From: Fennellomyces sp. T-0311
Taxonomy: Eukaryota > Mucoromycota > Mucoromycetes > Mucorales > Lichtheimiaceae
Reading direction: 5' to 3'
NCBI GenBank assembly: GCA_025266875.1
Contig: JALLLT010000005.1
Location: forward strand, 992,001 to 1,056,000
DNA length: 64,000 bases
Shown here: positions 13,305 through 25,766 of the stretch, piece by piece
Layout: every line of letters starts with the position of its first letter
Numbering within the stretch: the stretch's first letter is position 1
Notes under the pieces: generated by a model
Database searches by the model: none
What the model saw: only the letters and a program-made list of their open reading frames with translations
Told to the model about the DNA's origin: nothing
Made by a program: the position numbers and the translations under genes

Positions 13305-13314
13305 ATATAAATAC
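13305..13314 (+). promoter_or_regulatory. TATA box of the GPI-protein gene
   Basis: TATATAAATA lies 55 bp before the ATG at 13369 and is followed by a C/T-rich leader ending CACCATC. This layout is typical of highly expressed fungal surface-protein genes. Confidence 0.6.
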
Positions 13315-13368
13315 GCCTCCTCGGCTCAATTGAATTCCATCACACATCTTTTCTATTCTTTCACCATC

Positions 13369-14062
13369 ATGAAGTTCTCTAGCACTGCTATCATCTCGGC
13401 TGCCCTCATCGCTGTCGCTTCCGCTCAAGCTCCTGCCGCTGCTCCCGGTGCTCCCATTGTCTCCATCACCTCACCTCTTAGCGGTACCAGCTACAAGGCT
13501 GGTAGCAAGGCCATCATTTCATGGATCAACCCTCAAGTTCAGACGATCCCTCAAATCGTTTTGGCCCGTGGCCCCTCCACTGCTCTTCAACCCGTCGCTC
13601 AGATCGCTCAAAGCGTCATTGCTTCCGCTGGCCGATACGAATGGGAGATTCCCTATGACTGCACAAACGGCAATGACTGTAAGTTTTTTCAAGTATCTCT
13701 TTGGTAATTCTATTCTGACATATATTTTTTTCTTAGACGCTTTCGAGCTTGGTAGCTCCCCTGACCTTGCATTTGCTGGTCCTTTCTCCATTGATGGTTG
13801 CACTGGTGGTAACTTCTCATCTGCTGGCGGTAACTCCACTTCATCCGCACCTGCTGCTAGCGGTAGTGCTGGTGCTCAGCCTTCTTCCGGTGGTAGCTCA
13901 GGTACCAGCCCTGCTGCTCCATCCTCGGGCGGTTCTTCAAGCGGTTCCAGCTCCTCTGGTTCCTCTTCGCCTGCTCCCGACAGCAATGCTGGTAACAATG
14001 TCCTCCCTGGTGCCATTGCTGTTGTTGCTGGTGGTTTGGCCGCTGTCTACCAGCTTTTCTAA
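13369..14062 (+). CDS. Secreted GPI-anchored Ser-rich protein with Kre9/Knh1-like domain
   Basis: The signal peptide is MKFSSTAIISAALIAVASAQ. A domain of about 100 residues follows (IVSITSPLSGTSYKAGSKAI...W), matching the N-terminus of the Kre9/Knh1 'Ser-Thr-rich GPI-anchored membrane protein' family. Then comes a Ser/Gly/Ala/Pro linker and a C-terminal hydrophobic tail (VLPGAIAVVAGGLAAVYQLF) preceded by NAGNN, as expected for a GPI attachment signal. One 58-nt intron (13679-13736, GTAAGT...TTAG) joins the two exons in frame within NGND-YAFELG. Spliced length is about 211 residues. The likely place is plasma membrane or cell wall. Codon use is strongly biased to C-ending and GCT/GGT codons, suggesting high expression. 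Family function (beta-glucan assembly or surface structure) is inferred. Confidence 0.88.
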
Positions 14063-16446
14063 GCGATCAACCCCCCTTTTTTTCTTTCCATCACCACCAT
14101 TTATACCGCGTTACCGATAAACGCGATTTGAGATGAGCCATTCTTGTACTTACCTTTTTTGCTTATTACACGCACCGTCTTGCTCTCCACCCCCTTTACC
14201 GACTTTTTTATCTTTCGAAATTCCTTTCTCCTTCACACACACTTTTTGCTTCTCTCTCTCTTCTCTATAATCATAGTACACGTATAACGAATAAAAAGTT
14301 ATTTTAGTTATTGGTGTCCATTGATACCATTTAACAATTGTCTCAAATGCGCTTTTTTTCTTGCCATTCTCCTTGTAGCTCCTTTTTAATTCCTTTCAGC
14401 TTACTGACTTGCTGAACCCTACTTTTTTTAGTCCAATGATCGGCATACTTTTTTTCAGGGGACCCCAAGATTCTACTGAAGAATACAGTACTTTCTCGTA
14501 CTAGCTAGATTTATTTAGTATCAGATTTATTTCTCAAAAGCTTTGATTTTACTTTTTTTTTTAACAAAGAAGTCGCTAATTTACCGGCAGTATTGTTTTA
14601 GATCTGATCTGGCAGTTGCCCTGAAACATACACAGACGGTGATCGTCAAGATGATGTCTGGTGATTTGCGTTTTTGACGATCACCCGTGCCTTTTTCGTT
14701 ATTTTTAACTGCGATCATCACAAGGAATTCGTAGACATTTTTTTCTTTCCATATTTCTCTTGATGATATAATACGTGTCTATTGTTTTATCTAAAAAAGG
14801 ATATTAAAAGAATACATTCTCTTTGATCACATACTTCGTTACAGTAATACCAATTAATCTCCAAAATCGCCGTAATATCTACTTTCTCCTAAATGATCGA
14901 GCGAATTCTGTCTTGGTTGCATTTTTTTCCTAACCTGCCGTCGAGTTGCATAGCTGCGCAGATCAAGTTGAAATTGATCCATACCCTTTATTTAATCAAA
15001 AGATTGAATGTGCAGTTCATGAACAACGGTAAATGGTAGCGACGAAGATATGTATACCATATCTGGTGCATCCGTTCTTGCCACTTTTTCTTTATTAAAA
15101 ATAGTTGCCACTCCAAGCAATGAATCGAATCACTGACCCTTCCCCTTCGATGCGTGAGACACGTGATTTTATTTTACGTATTACCATTCTGGAGACAGGA
15201 TCATGAAAGTACTTTTACTGCTTTTGTCCAGAATTTATTGCAACATTCTTCTGACAATAATTTATTGGTGCCGTAACAAGTAGTAGAATGTAAAACTACA
15301 TACTGCAATTCATCCCACTCCTGTGCACGTGCAGCCTCACCGAAAAGTATTATGGATATGTGTAAGCAGATTTGGTGAGGACGCATGAGAAAAGCCTTCT
15401 TTCGAGTAACAGTATGATTGTCTGATTCAGCACAATGGTTCCATAATGCGACTTTTCCGGAAGAACATATTGTGAATGCAATTGATGATGAAGCTCAGGA
15501 GCTATTATCTTTGCTTTTAGCTTTCATTTAATGTAACAAGAGATTAGATAACTATGCACTTTTTAAATTCCAAATATATTCTGCTACGCTGGAAAATGCA
15601 AGTATATTCCCTTCCCTTTCACATTTGATTCTCATTATTAAATTAAATATCGACCGTTTAACATAGCTACCATAGCGAAGTTCCTGACTTTCACAGCTCC
15701 TATGCATGTTCTACACCGACAGCTAACAAAGCCCTATTCAAGTATTTTTGTTGCCCAAGTAGGTACGGAAAGTTGGGATCTGCGAGACCGCGTCACGAAG
15801 ACAAGACATCCATTCTGAAATTATGGTAAGATCCGTTATGTGAATCACTATCGACATTTGTTATGCCTGTAGTTTTTTTCGGCAAAGCATGATATCTGAG
15901 GAAACGGTGGGCGTAAGTAGCTGCATATGGGTTACACGAATAAAGAGCCTATGCATGCACGCTCTGTTTATTTTCGCTTCACCAATCTATTCATATCTTG
16001 TGCTTATAAATGCAGTATAGCATATTTTGCGTCAGTAAAAGTAACTTGTTGAACTTTCGCAAAGCAGAATCTTATAGACAGTTCTTTCGCTTATTTTTTT
16101 AATGGGTATTGCCTCATGAAAGATTCAGGTACTTCCAAAAATTTTAAGATAGGCTAGTAATCAAATGTACGTGGTCTTTATTTGTGATAATATCGCCAAA
16201 GAAGTCCCAATGTAGCCTCGCTTGTTTATCATATGTACGGGATATGAGACAGACATCGCTGCTATTGAAGCACCTGTGTCCACTATCGCTGAAAATATCT
16301 CTCTTGGGTTCGCAAACTACCAAATATATAACCTCTAGAAAGAAGCTAATATAAAAACGGTACAGTATCTTCAATATCCCCCAAATATCCCCAATATCCT
16401 CAGAAGTGTTAAAACAGTTGTTCATCACATTTGTTCTTTATTTATA
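14063..16446. other. 2.4-kb intergenic region, no supported gene
   Basis: AT-rich, with pyrimidine-rich tracts after the GPI gene and one strong hairpin (14638-14685, listed separately). The small frames at 15201-15386 and 16144-16428 look accidental. Confidence 0.5.
14638..14685. repeat. 12-bp perfect inverted repeat (hairpin)
   Basis: GGTGATCGTCAA (14638-14649) and its exact complement TTGACGATCACC (14674-14685) are separated by 24 nt. A short T-run follows four bases after the right arm. It could be a structured RNA, a protein-binding palindrome or a relic of a small transposon. Confidence 0.6.
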
Positions 16447-19400
16447 TTAATTTACTTGACCCACTTCGCCGGGCGTTATGGTGTTTCCACAAACCATATT
16501 CGGATATACTATATAGTAACGCTTAACGTGAACTGCAGATTTCAACATTCCAACGTAGCCTTGTATGTTCCGCAAGGATGTGACAATGGTCCTGTCCTTG
16601 ACGTGAGCTGTTCTTGGTGTATGTGAAATAGTATAAGGGACACCGTTCTCTGTTCGATTTTGATGAAGGTAGTGTGTTTTGGTTACACTGCCGTAAAGGC
16701 GTACCAGGCACAAGAAACGCAGATCATCTAATAAAGCAAATGAGAAAGCATGCTCATTTATTCCTACGAACTCTCCTTACCGTCAAACGAATGTGCGAAA
16801 AACAGAAGTGGCTCACCGAAGTATGTTGCCGTGGTATTGGAGGCTATGCTACCTACTGGCAACTGGAGTCTCACGAGAGTATCAAGTTTTTTAGCCTTGC
16901 TGAGAAACGCAAGGCAACTGTATACGGTTTTTTCGATGAGCACACGCTTGCCAATATGCGCGTCTTCATCTAATACAGCATTTCGTGCGCGATCATCTGG
17001 GAACTGATTGTGCCAGTATGCCCTGAGTTTTTCACGTAATGGGTAATCTTTCTCAAGCATACTGATTTTTCTGTTGCCCAGTCCCAGAGCTGTATAGTGA
17101 TGCTGTTGCCTAGGACTCCGAGGAAATCAAATGGAAGGTAGCTCTTGTCTGGCATCGCGTCATTATCATCGGAGTCGTTTTGGACAAAGCGTCGCTCAAA
17201 GGCGCGCATGGCGATTTGTCGCTTGAGGTCGTTTCCTGCGTTCGATGCGGGGTAGATACGAGATTTGATATGCTTTTGAAGTATCCTGCGCAAAGTAAGC
17301 GCACACGTCAGTAAAAAGATATTTCATCAATATTAATTGCGGTATCCATGATAGCATACCGATTGTGCGTTCTGTGGATCGTATGCTATATGCCCGTAGC
17401 GGCCCAAGCATCTCAATGATGGTGTTCATATGCCTCAAATAATGGAAGTTCACTGTATACATATTTGGCTCCATCATCGTTGGGTCACGCATGTGGGTAT
17501 GCCAATTCTGTATGCTTCTGAAAGAATGGCACTCAATTATTATGCATGCACGGCGAATTAGGTTGATGCGATATTATAGTAACTTACGTTCGGATTTTTA
17601 CCAAGTCTCTTCTAGAAATCTTCCACGATAGTGGTAATGCGCACCCCATCACAAGAGACAACAAGGCATGTATTTGTGGAGCCCCTGATCCATACTCATC
17701 GACTAACTGTTCAAATACCAAAGTAGGTACGGCATACAAGAGAAAAAGGATCCAATCGACAGATCGCATCATCTTGGGATTTCGCTCTACGTCTGGGTTA
17801 TGTTATATATTGACTGTAACATTAAGCAGGTATCTTTATACACACCTCTGAAATCACCCTCAAAGATGGCAGACATAATGGTTGCGCCGGAAGCAGTTAT
17901 GGCTTCACCCATAGCCTTGCGTCGTCGTAGTGGTAGGCGCAGTGTGTTTGTGTCGACATTGAAGGCGCTGGATACAGTCAGCCACAGCTCCTTTGAGCAA
18001 TTCATGACGATCATATGTAGCTCGTCCAAGCCAAAGGATGGATAACCATGGAAGGATAACAGAGTAGCAAACTCTGTAGCTCCCTTGATACCCATGGCCT
18101 GTAATGAATTAGTGTAAGTACAGTGATGGAAGTGTCTAGTAATTAACCTACTAATCACTTACATCGTTGCCTTGTTTGTAATGCTCGATCAGACAGCTTG
18201 ATAACATAGTTATATTGCCTCTGTAATAGCGGCCACGGCGACCACCGTTGGGGCTCGTTGCTGGATCTGTGCGAATTATACACATACGGCATCCGTATTC
18301 ACTGTTGTATCCAGTGTGGTGTATAAGTTCTTGTACCGCAATAATATCTCCAGATGCCGAAAGTAAGTGTGCCTTAAATTTGAAAATGTGTTGGCGTACG
18401 AGCTGGGGGGGGGTAGTGTTAGCGTCTTCTTGAAGGCCATAGATTTTTGTGATTGCGCCAGACGTCTGCAGAACGCGAAGCTCCTCAAACAATGGACTTA
18501 GGTAACTGTAGATGTCTTTTGCGTGAGCTGTGGGCAAGATTGCGACTTGGATCATGTTTTTGATTTTATATCTGAAAACATCCAGGATGTGAGTCACAAT
18601 GATGTAAGAGTTAAAAACGTGCAAGTAATACCTTTCCGTTGCTAGAAGACACAAAATCATAATGTTCACGATAGTCAAGCTAACTTGCTTTCCTTTAAAT
18701 GGCGTGAAGCCATCCATAAACGGGCCCAAGCAAAGATCGGTGTCTTGTGCCAAGTGAATTGGGCGAAGCGCTTTGTAGATGCTGCTGTCTGTAATGTCCT
18801 CAATGGCTCTGCACTGACCATCGCTGTTGCGCGCAGCACTGGGAGTGGTAGTCAGATTTTGTATTTTTCCAAAAATGTCTTTTTGTTGCATCCGCATGAA
18901 ATTTTCTTCTCCTTTATCGGTGGGTCCGATGGTATTTGCAGGTCAGTGAATTGCTCATGCACAGATTCATGGAAGCTTCTATCAGCTACAAGGGCACTTA
19001 GTTGCTTGGCCAGGGGATAGTACGACATGGTTCGGATTGGTGAGCTGTTCGTGCCTGGCTTGAATTGCGGCGCATTGCAATCACAATCATCCATGGAACC
19101 GACGGGGAAAAGGCGACACCCTTTGGGGCAAATGCGGTAAACCTTTGGCTGAACACCATAGCTTTTTGCCCTCTGGTTCTCAGTGACGGATGGGCTGTAT
19201 AAAGGCTGGCGATCTGCACCTGCATGAAAAGTTCTTTTCGTAAGTGCATTTTTGCTTTAAGTATCATACCATAGTGTGTACATACTCAGCTCATCATCTT
19301 TCATCCAGTTATTGAGCATCTTAATCAACGCATGATGTGTGTCTCGTGTCAGATTTTGTTCCGGGGTTAAGCAATACAGCTGGCAGCTTCTACGGGAACG

Positions 19401-20122
19401 AGCATCCCGACCAATGTGGGGATACTCGTCAAACTCATACCGAGGAGGATTGTCATCAACTATCGTACGAGGGTTGGCGTCATCGTCGGTATTGGTCTCA
19501 GTATTTTCACCATCCTCGTCACCATCAGATGCACCAGGACTGCCAACAGGAATGGCGCGACTGGGCATAGGTTCAACATGACTGTCAATAGACCTGGTGT
19601 CATCTTCTTCGTCAGCCATCATCCTCGCATCACCATCAGCATCTGTAGTATCGACATGGTCAGTACTGCTCGTAGTCTCGTCAATACCATTGCCATGGTG
19701 ATTTTCTGATATCCCGTCATGGTAATTTTCGCCGTAATCGTATTCAAAATCGAAGATTTCAGGAGACGAATGCGATTGTTGACCACCTTGGTTTCCCATA
19801 TGATGGCCATCAGTGGTGGGAGTAGCGCGGGATCCATTATCATCCTCCATGAGGACATCTTCATTCGTGCCACTTACACACATTGTGTAGTGTAGGCGTT
19901 TCATTGGTGTTCTCACCATGTTGGTTTTTAATGTACTTGCGTGTAACTATTATCAGCGAATATATGGCATCATCACTGTTTAGTACGTCCATATTCATAG
20001 TAGCAAATGCTAATATCCTTTGTATATGAGAATCTTACGCTAGTCTCCGATATGCTGATTGTCGGTAGATTTGTTGTTGACAATTCACAGTAAGGGCAGA
20101 TGAGGAATGTTGGGTTGGCCAT
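16447..20122 (-). CDS. tnp2-like (CACTA/EnSpm-type) transposase gene, multi-exon
   Basis: Exons on the minus strand follow the Transposase family tnp2 order. There is an N-terminal zinc-finger-like start MANPTFLICPYCE (20122), an acidic Asp/Glu-rich linker (19.4-19.9 kb), a Cys cluster KVYRICPKGCRLF...CDCN, and the core LCLGPFMDGFTPFKGK ... MIQVAILP ... DIYSYLSPLFEELRVL ... YGCRMCII. Then come AMGIKGATEFATLLSF, FHYLRHMNTIIEMLGPLRAY, RSTERTIG and a C-terminal segment with VHVKRYYIVYPNMV. Many introns are needed and I could not confirm an unbroken frame at every junction (for example near 18.9 and 19.9 kb), so it may be inactive or domesticated. I found no clear terminal repeats. The stop used is at 16447. 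Confidence 0.7.
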
Positions 20123-21120
20123 TTTTGCGAAGATATATAGAAAGAAAGTGTAGGTAATTGATAATAAACTTTTTTATAGGCAATGGAATGATGCAGTTAT
20201 GTCGCACCAAGACGTCGCGGTTGAATTGTAAGGTGATATTTTCAACAGTGGTGTATCACGTTGTCAGGATTCGCCGCTTCGCAATCTTTTATAGCAGAGG
20301 CGTATTCGTTTTGCGCTCCGTACGCTACGGCGTGATGGATGCATAGAACTGCTGAAAGTTCGGCATTTAAGACTTCTAGGCACAGGTGTAGTGCTTGACC
20401 GCGTTTGGTACTTTTGTGCTGTGTAAGGGTGTTTGCCTTTCTCGAGTACCTCATTGGTAGTATTAAAATTCAGTGTGGTAACTTTCAGTAAATGATAAGT
20501 GGATCTCTACGTCATGGCTGCCGATGCACAAAGGATTGTCGGTTGCGCCATGACAGATCCGTTGAAGGAGCGGCTGTTAACGTTATATCTGTTTGAGATA
20601 TAAATGGTTTTATGTAACCCGGATTTTAAACGTAGTGGCTAGACAGGGAATTGGTGGCCATTATATCGTCTCAAAAGTATAAGCATATACGGCTCTACTT
20701 TTGTCTTGCTTTTTATCATCATGTAAAGTTTGACATATGAGTGACATGTGAGGTATTTGACACGGGTATCCACAGATTTCGCTGCCATCTCCAATGCTAA
20801 AGGTTAATCTGCGAAGCCAAATGTTAAAAGATACACGGAATATACAACTTTTAGACAATAGCTGCCATGGTTATAAAAAATATCGATTGTTGTTGGTGGT
20901 ACACTTGTTTTGATGGAAGAAAATCCATTTTAGGATGTTTTGTTAAAGGAAAACAGAAAACCTGTTGAGAACTTGACCGTTGCCACGAGACACATAGTAC
21001 TTGTTGAGGCCTAATCGGATTATACACCAAAATGGCACGAAGAATCATTTGCATTCGGCGTGAAGGCTCTCAAAGCATCAAGGTACAAACGGAGAAGGAC
21101 ACAATAGATGCTAAAGTAAC
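20123..21120. other. Intergenic, no supported gene
   Basis: AT-rich spacer between the tnp2-like gene start and the SMC6 promoter. It may contain the 5' part of the transposon. The frames at 20242-20454 and 20851-21054 have no recognisable content. Confidence 0.45.
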
Positions 21121-21125
21121 CAAAC

Positions 21126-21148
21126 GCGCGAAACCCAGCAGCGCGAAA
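21126..21148 (+). promoter_or_regulatory. Two E2F/MBF-like GCGCGAAA sites upstream of SMC6
   Basis: GCGCGAAA occurs at 21126-21133 and again at 21141-21148, spaced 15 bp, 69-91 bp before the SMC6 ATG. The reverse complement TTTCGCGC is the E2F consensus, and fungal G1/S genes use closely related sites. A further GGCGCG lies just downstream. Confidence 0.55.
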
Positions 21149-21216
21149 AAAAAGGCGGCGCGTAAGCTCACCCAAACGGCTTTTCTCCTTTTGACAACCG
21201 CCTTTGCTCTAACAAT

Positions 21217-24200
21217 ATGCCGCCAGCATTGAAACGAGCATTCAGCTCTACTGAAAACTTGGAGGATATCTCTGAAGACGAATCGATAGTGAGTCCGCAT
21301 GGATCAGATCATGTATAGATAACGATTGACTAATGAGAAAAAAAAAGCGAGACGAACAAAGGAAGCCAGCCAAGTCAAGACGTATCAGAATGCAACTCCA
21401 AGAAGAAGAAGAGGACGACGACGACGATTACGACAGCGACTATGACCAACTCACGGCTCGTATCGAAGAAAAAGAAAACGCAAGTCGAGCAAAATCTTAT
21501 GTAGTTACACCCTCAGGAGACCGCATCGTGAGTTGGCCATGTCAAATTCAAAAACAATCACCATATATGCTGATACATTTTGCTACCTAGGACATTAACC
21601 CTTGTGGCACAATTGCGCGTGTCGAAATGGTGGATTTCATGTGTCATAAGTATCTGCGGATTGATCTTGGACCGAAGATCAACTTCGTGATTGGGCACAA
21701 TGGAAGTAAGTGGTTTAAAGGGAAGGTAAAGAAGATAGCTTGCTCACCAGCGAGATAGGTGGTAAAAGTGCCATCATGACAGCGTTGACAGTTGCCCTGG
21801 GAGCAAAAGCAAGCTCAACCAACCGTGGTAAAAATCTGGGATCATTGATACGCGAAGGAGCACAGTAAGTTGGATGCAGAGTCGGGTGCGCGGAAAAAAA
21901 GGCTAAGCTTGTTTTAGGGCTGCCCTGATCACGATCCATATCACGAACAGAGGTCCGGATGCATTTCGACATGACGTGTATGGCGATACGATTATTGTGG
22001 ATCGCAAGCTTCTGCTGGACGGAACCGGTCAATACAAAATCAAGAATTCATCCAAAAAGGTCATTTCCACCAAACGTGAAGAGCTGACGGCCATCTGTGA
22101 CCATTTGTCCATTCAGGTGGATAACCCGCTCACCGTGCTGAGTCAGGATAACGCTCGCGAGTTCCTGAACTCCAGTTCGTCAAAAGAAAAGTACAAGCTT
22201 TTCATGAGAGGTACTCAGCTTGCTGCCTTGGCCGAGGATTATCGTGATATCCAGGAGAAGCTTTCGATCATCGAGTCCATTCTGGATCGCAAGAAGCGAG
22301 GTCTTCCGGAGCTGAAAGCTCGCGCAGATGAAGCCAGATTACGTTACGACGAGGCTCTTGAACTGGACAAGCTCGAGTTGCAGCTCGAAAAATTGAATGC
22401 CGAACAAGGATGGGCCCAAGTCGTCGCCAAGGAGAAGGAGCATTTGGCTGCTCAGAAGGACTTGGAGGCGAGCGAACTCCAGGTCAAGTCTGCAAAGGAA
22501 AAGCTTGTGGTTGTCAAGGTAGGCGAGGGCTGGTTTGGAAACTACTCGGGTACTAACTGTGGGCGGCAGCGCAAAGTAGAGCAGTTTGAAGAAGAAAAAG
22601 CCGAAGTTCAAAGACAGGCTGATGAGTACCATGCCAATGTCTCGCTTAATACGGAGGGAAAGCGCGCTGAGTTCCGCGCCAAAGCTGAAGCCGAAGCAAG
22701 ACGTACTGATATCCAGGTAAAGCAAATAGTCTTCTCATTTCACGGTCTCTGCTATTTAACACAGTCGCATCAGAACGATATTAAGGAGCTCAATGAGTTA
22801 GTCAGGAGTGCAAAGCAACAAGTGACCAAATTCCAAAAGGAGATCGACGCAGAAACAGCCAAACAAGAGGCAAGCTCGCAGGCCATGAACGATGCCCGCC
22901 AGGCCAAACTCGACGCTTTAAACGAAAAAAAGAGCCAAAAAGAAGAGAAGCTACTAGACTACAAGCGACAGATCGGTGATCTTGAAGTCCTCGTTGGAGA
23001 GCACACGGCCGCACGGAAGGCGTTTAATGGTCGAGACGTTGAAATAGAAACACGAAAGAGAAATACGATGCAAAAACTCCAAGATCTACGAAACCAAAAG
23101 GGCGATCGATTGCGTTCGTTTGGCAGAAACGTGCCGCAGATCCTTCAAGACATTCAACGAGAAACGCGCTGGAAAAGACGACCTGTTGGACCGATGGGAC
23201 GTTTCCTAACGCTCAAACATATGGAATTTTCTGAAACAATGGAAATCGTACTTGGCAAGTTCCTGAACGCGTTCTTGGTGGAGAATTATGAAGATCGCAA
23301 ACTCATGTCCGCCATTTTGGATAAAAGACAATCGTGAGTTCGGCTGTTTGACGCGCGGTTGATAGTATTTACGAACTGTTTGAATCCAGGAGCGATACTC
23401 TCGTAATAGTCGCAAAGCAAGACATGTTTGACTTTAGTGAGGGTGAGCCGGATGAGAAATATCTCACCATGTTGCGCGCGCTGGAGGTATGATATTGGCA
23501 CATCAATCCAGACGATTCGACTAACCAAACATAGTTCCAAGATGAATGGGTCAAGCGTCAGTTGATTGTCGCAACACATATCGAAAAGACCATCCTGATT
23601 GCCGATCGACGAGAGGCGGATCGAGTTATGGAGAACGGTGGACCGCGTAATGTACAAGCATGCTACACGACAAACGCCAAAATAACTTCCAAGAACGACG
23701 GTAAGCGTACCGATGTTCTTGACCGGTACAGAGGTCCGTTACGCTTCAAACTCGATATCGAACCAGAAATCAGGTGCGTACTCGCTCTATGATCTTTTTT
23801 TTTCTGTTGAGGATATTAATTGCTATGCTTGGTACAGAGAGGCCGAGGCAGAATTGAGACGAATCGATGAGGAATACAGTCAACTGAAGCAGGAACGAAA
23901 GCAGGCTGATGATAGACTCAATAGCGCCAGACAGTCATTGAAGCAGATTCAGGTAAGCCTAGTTTCTTGCAAACAGTGTGTGCAAAAAGTATTCATCAGC
24001 AATGTAGCATATGGTGTATAATCTCGAGCGAGAAATTCGAACACTTATTTTTGAGATCCGACAAGTCGAGGAGTCAATGAGAGAAGAAGAGCCGGTGAAT
24101 ATACAATTGCTGAATGATCAAAAAGAGGCAAGTGCGCATACGTTCAAAGATGGCTTTCGCACTTACAAACGGAAGCAGAAATTGGAGGAACGAGTCCAAG

Positions 24201-25559
24201 GTTACATTAGCCAGTTCAGCGGTCTCCGAACACAGGATGACGAGATCAGAGTCCAAATTCATGAAATCATGGTCAGGATCCAAAAGTACGAGGCGGAAGA
24301 AACAGCCCATGAACGGAAGATGCAAGAGTTCCAGCGAACGATCAGCGGTATCGAGGCAATGCGTCAAAAGGCACTCCGACACATGGCCAATTATCAGGAT
24401 AGCCTTGATAAAGCAATGTCTCGCAACGAAGAAAAACAGAGGCATGCTTTGATTGTCGAACAAACGCTACAGGTACAGTAAATGCTGAAAGAGTAATATG
24501 ATTTAGCACTAAAATCATGTATAGCAATGGACTGCGGAAGTCATGCAGGCATTCCCGACCCGCGTCGAGACCAGACGTAGTCGAGAGCAGATTGACAAGG
24601 CAATTCGGCACTTGGAGATCCGCATTGATGAACGAAACAGGGCGTAAGCACTATCCAATAGTCAAAATAATGGTATGCTGATGTTTTGCCGTAGTATTGG
24701 TGCGAGCGTAGACGAGATCATGGAACAAGTCAAAGAAGCATTGCAGTCGTATAACACTGCTAAGGATACGATATCAAAGCTCGACGTATTCAAACAGGTA
24801 AACAGTAGAAAGCGTTCATGTCTACACTCGTGCTAAAGCATCTCGTTCAGAATCTTCGCGAAACAATCGATGAACGTATCGAACGCTGGCGTCAATTCCG
24901 TATGTTTATCTCGGTCTATGCCATGGGCCACTTTACATACCACATGCACAAACGTGGCTACAATGGCTATCTGAAATTTCTCCATGACAAGGAGCGATTG
25001 GATGTTCGAGTAAGTTTTGCCCATGTCGGTTATATAGCAAACACGTCTAATTATCGAAAATAGGTTTCTACGGGAGATCAATTACAGAAAGGCACCCGAC
25101 ACAAGGATTCAAAGACTCTTTCTGGTGGTGAAAAGTCATTCTCTCAAATCAGTTTACTCCTAGCATTATGGCAGGGTATCTCTTCTCCAATTTATTGGTA
25201 AGTTCTGTAGATACTCAAATGTAGCCACGGACGTGCTAAAAATCTTGGCAATAGTTTGGACGAATTTGATGTATATATGGATGCTGTCAACAGAAAGCAG
25301 AGCATGCGCATGATGGTAAGTCTAGCGGCCTTAACATCAAGCCATTTGCTAATATTTTGACCAGATGGATGCTGCCGAATCCAATAGCTCGCAATACATT
25401 TTCATCACGCCGCAAGGTAAGCTAAGCTCAGTTAGAAAGAGAGGCAGTTGATTTGACGGCTTTCTCTTTGCATAAATAGACGCATCCAACATGGTACCCG
25501 GGCCGCATATCAAGGTTCATCGTCTGAGCGATCCTGAACGACAAAACCCACCGAATTAA
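21217..25559 (+). CDS. SMC6: SMC6, ATPase of the Smc5-Smc6 DNA-repair complex
   Basis: Smc5/6 is a ring-shaped complex acting in recombination repair and replication-fork stability in the nucleus. After an acidic N-terminal tail (from MPPALKRAFSS), the head reads INPCGTIARVEMVDFMCHK with Walker A GHNGSGKSAIMTALT formed across an intron. Next are LTVLSQDNAREFL, long coiled coils (22.2-23.2 kb), a hinge (about 23.2-23.8 kb), a second coil (23.8-24.9 kb), the signature KTLSGGEKSFSQISLLLALW and Walker B YCLDEFDVYMDAVNRK. The stop is at 25557-25559 after SDPERQNPPN. About 13 short introns are required; the apparent stop near 23337 is an intron donor (GTGAGT). The first intron acceptor, in the A-run near 21335-21345, is the only uncertain junction. 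Confidence 0.93.
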
Positions 25560-25766
25560 ATACACCGTTCCCTCCATTTTGTAATATACTACCGACACTA
25601 TCTAGCTTAGTACTCAACGCCTTCTGTATTTCGATGATAAATATGATCATTCCAAAATGGCAGTTGCCATGCAACCGAACACCACGTCACGAAATTAACT
25701 GTCCGCCTAGTCGAGCGAGTGAGGTACACGCAATCTTTCTCCTCCTAACCAAATCCCTTTACCACC

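Noticed and set aside
13749..14120. 123-codon Leu/Val-rich plus-strand frame
   Set aside because: Out-of-frame reading of the Ser/Gly/Ala-rich region of the GPI protein; composition is a codon-bias artefact.
21032..21232. 66-codon frame upstream of SMC6 (MARRIICIRR...)
   Set aside because: Probably promoter/5' leader. It overlaps the E2F-like sites and the true SMC6 start, and has no family resemblance.
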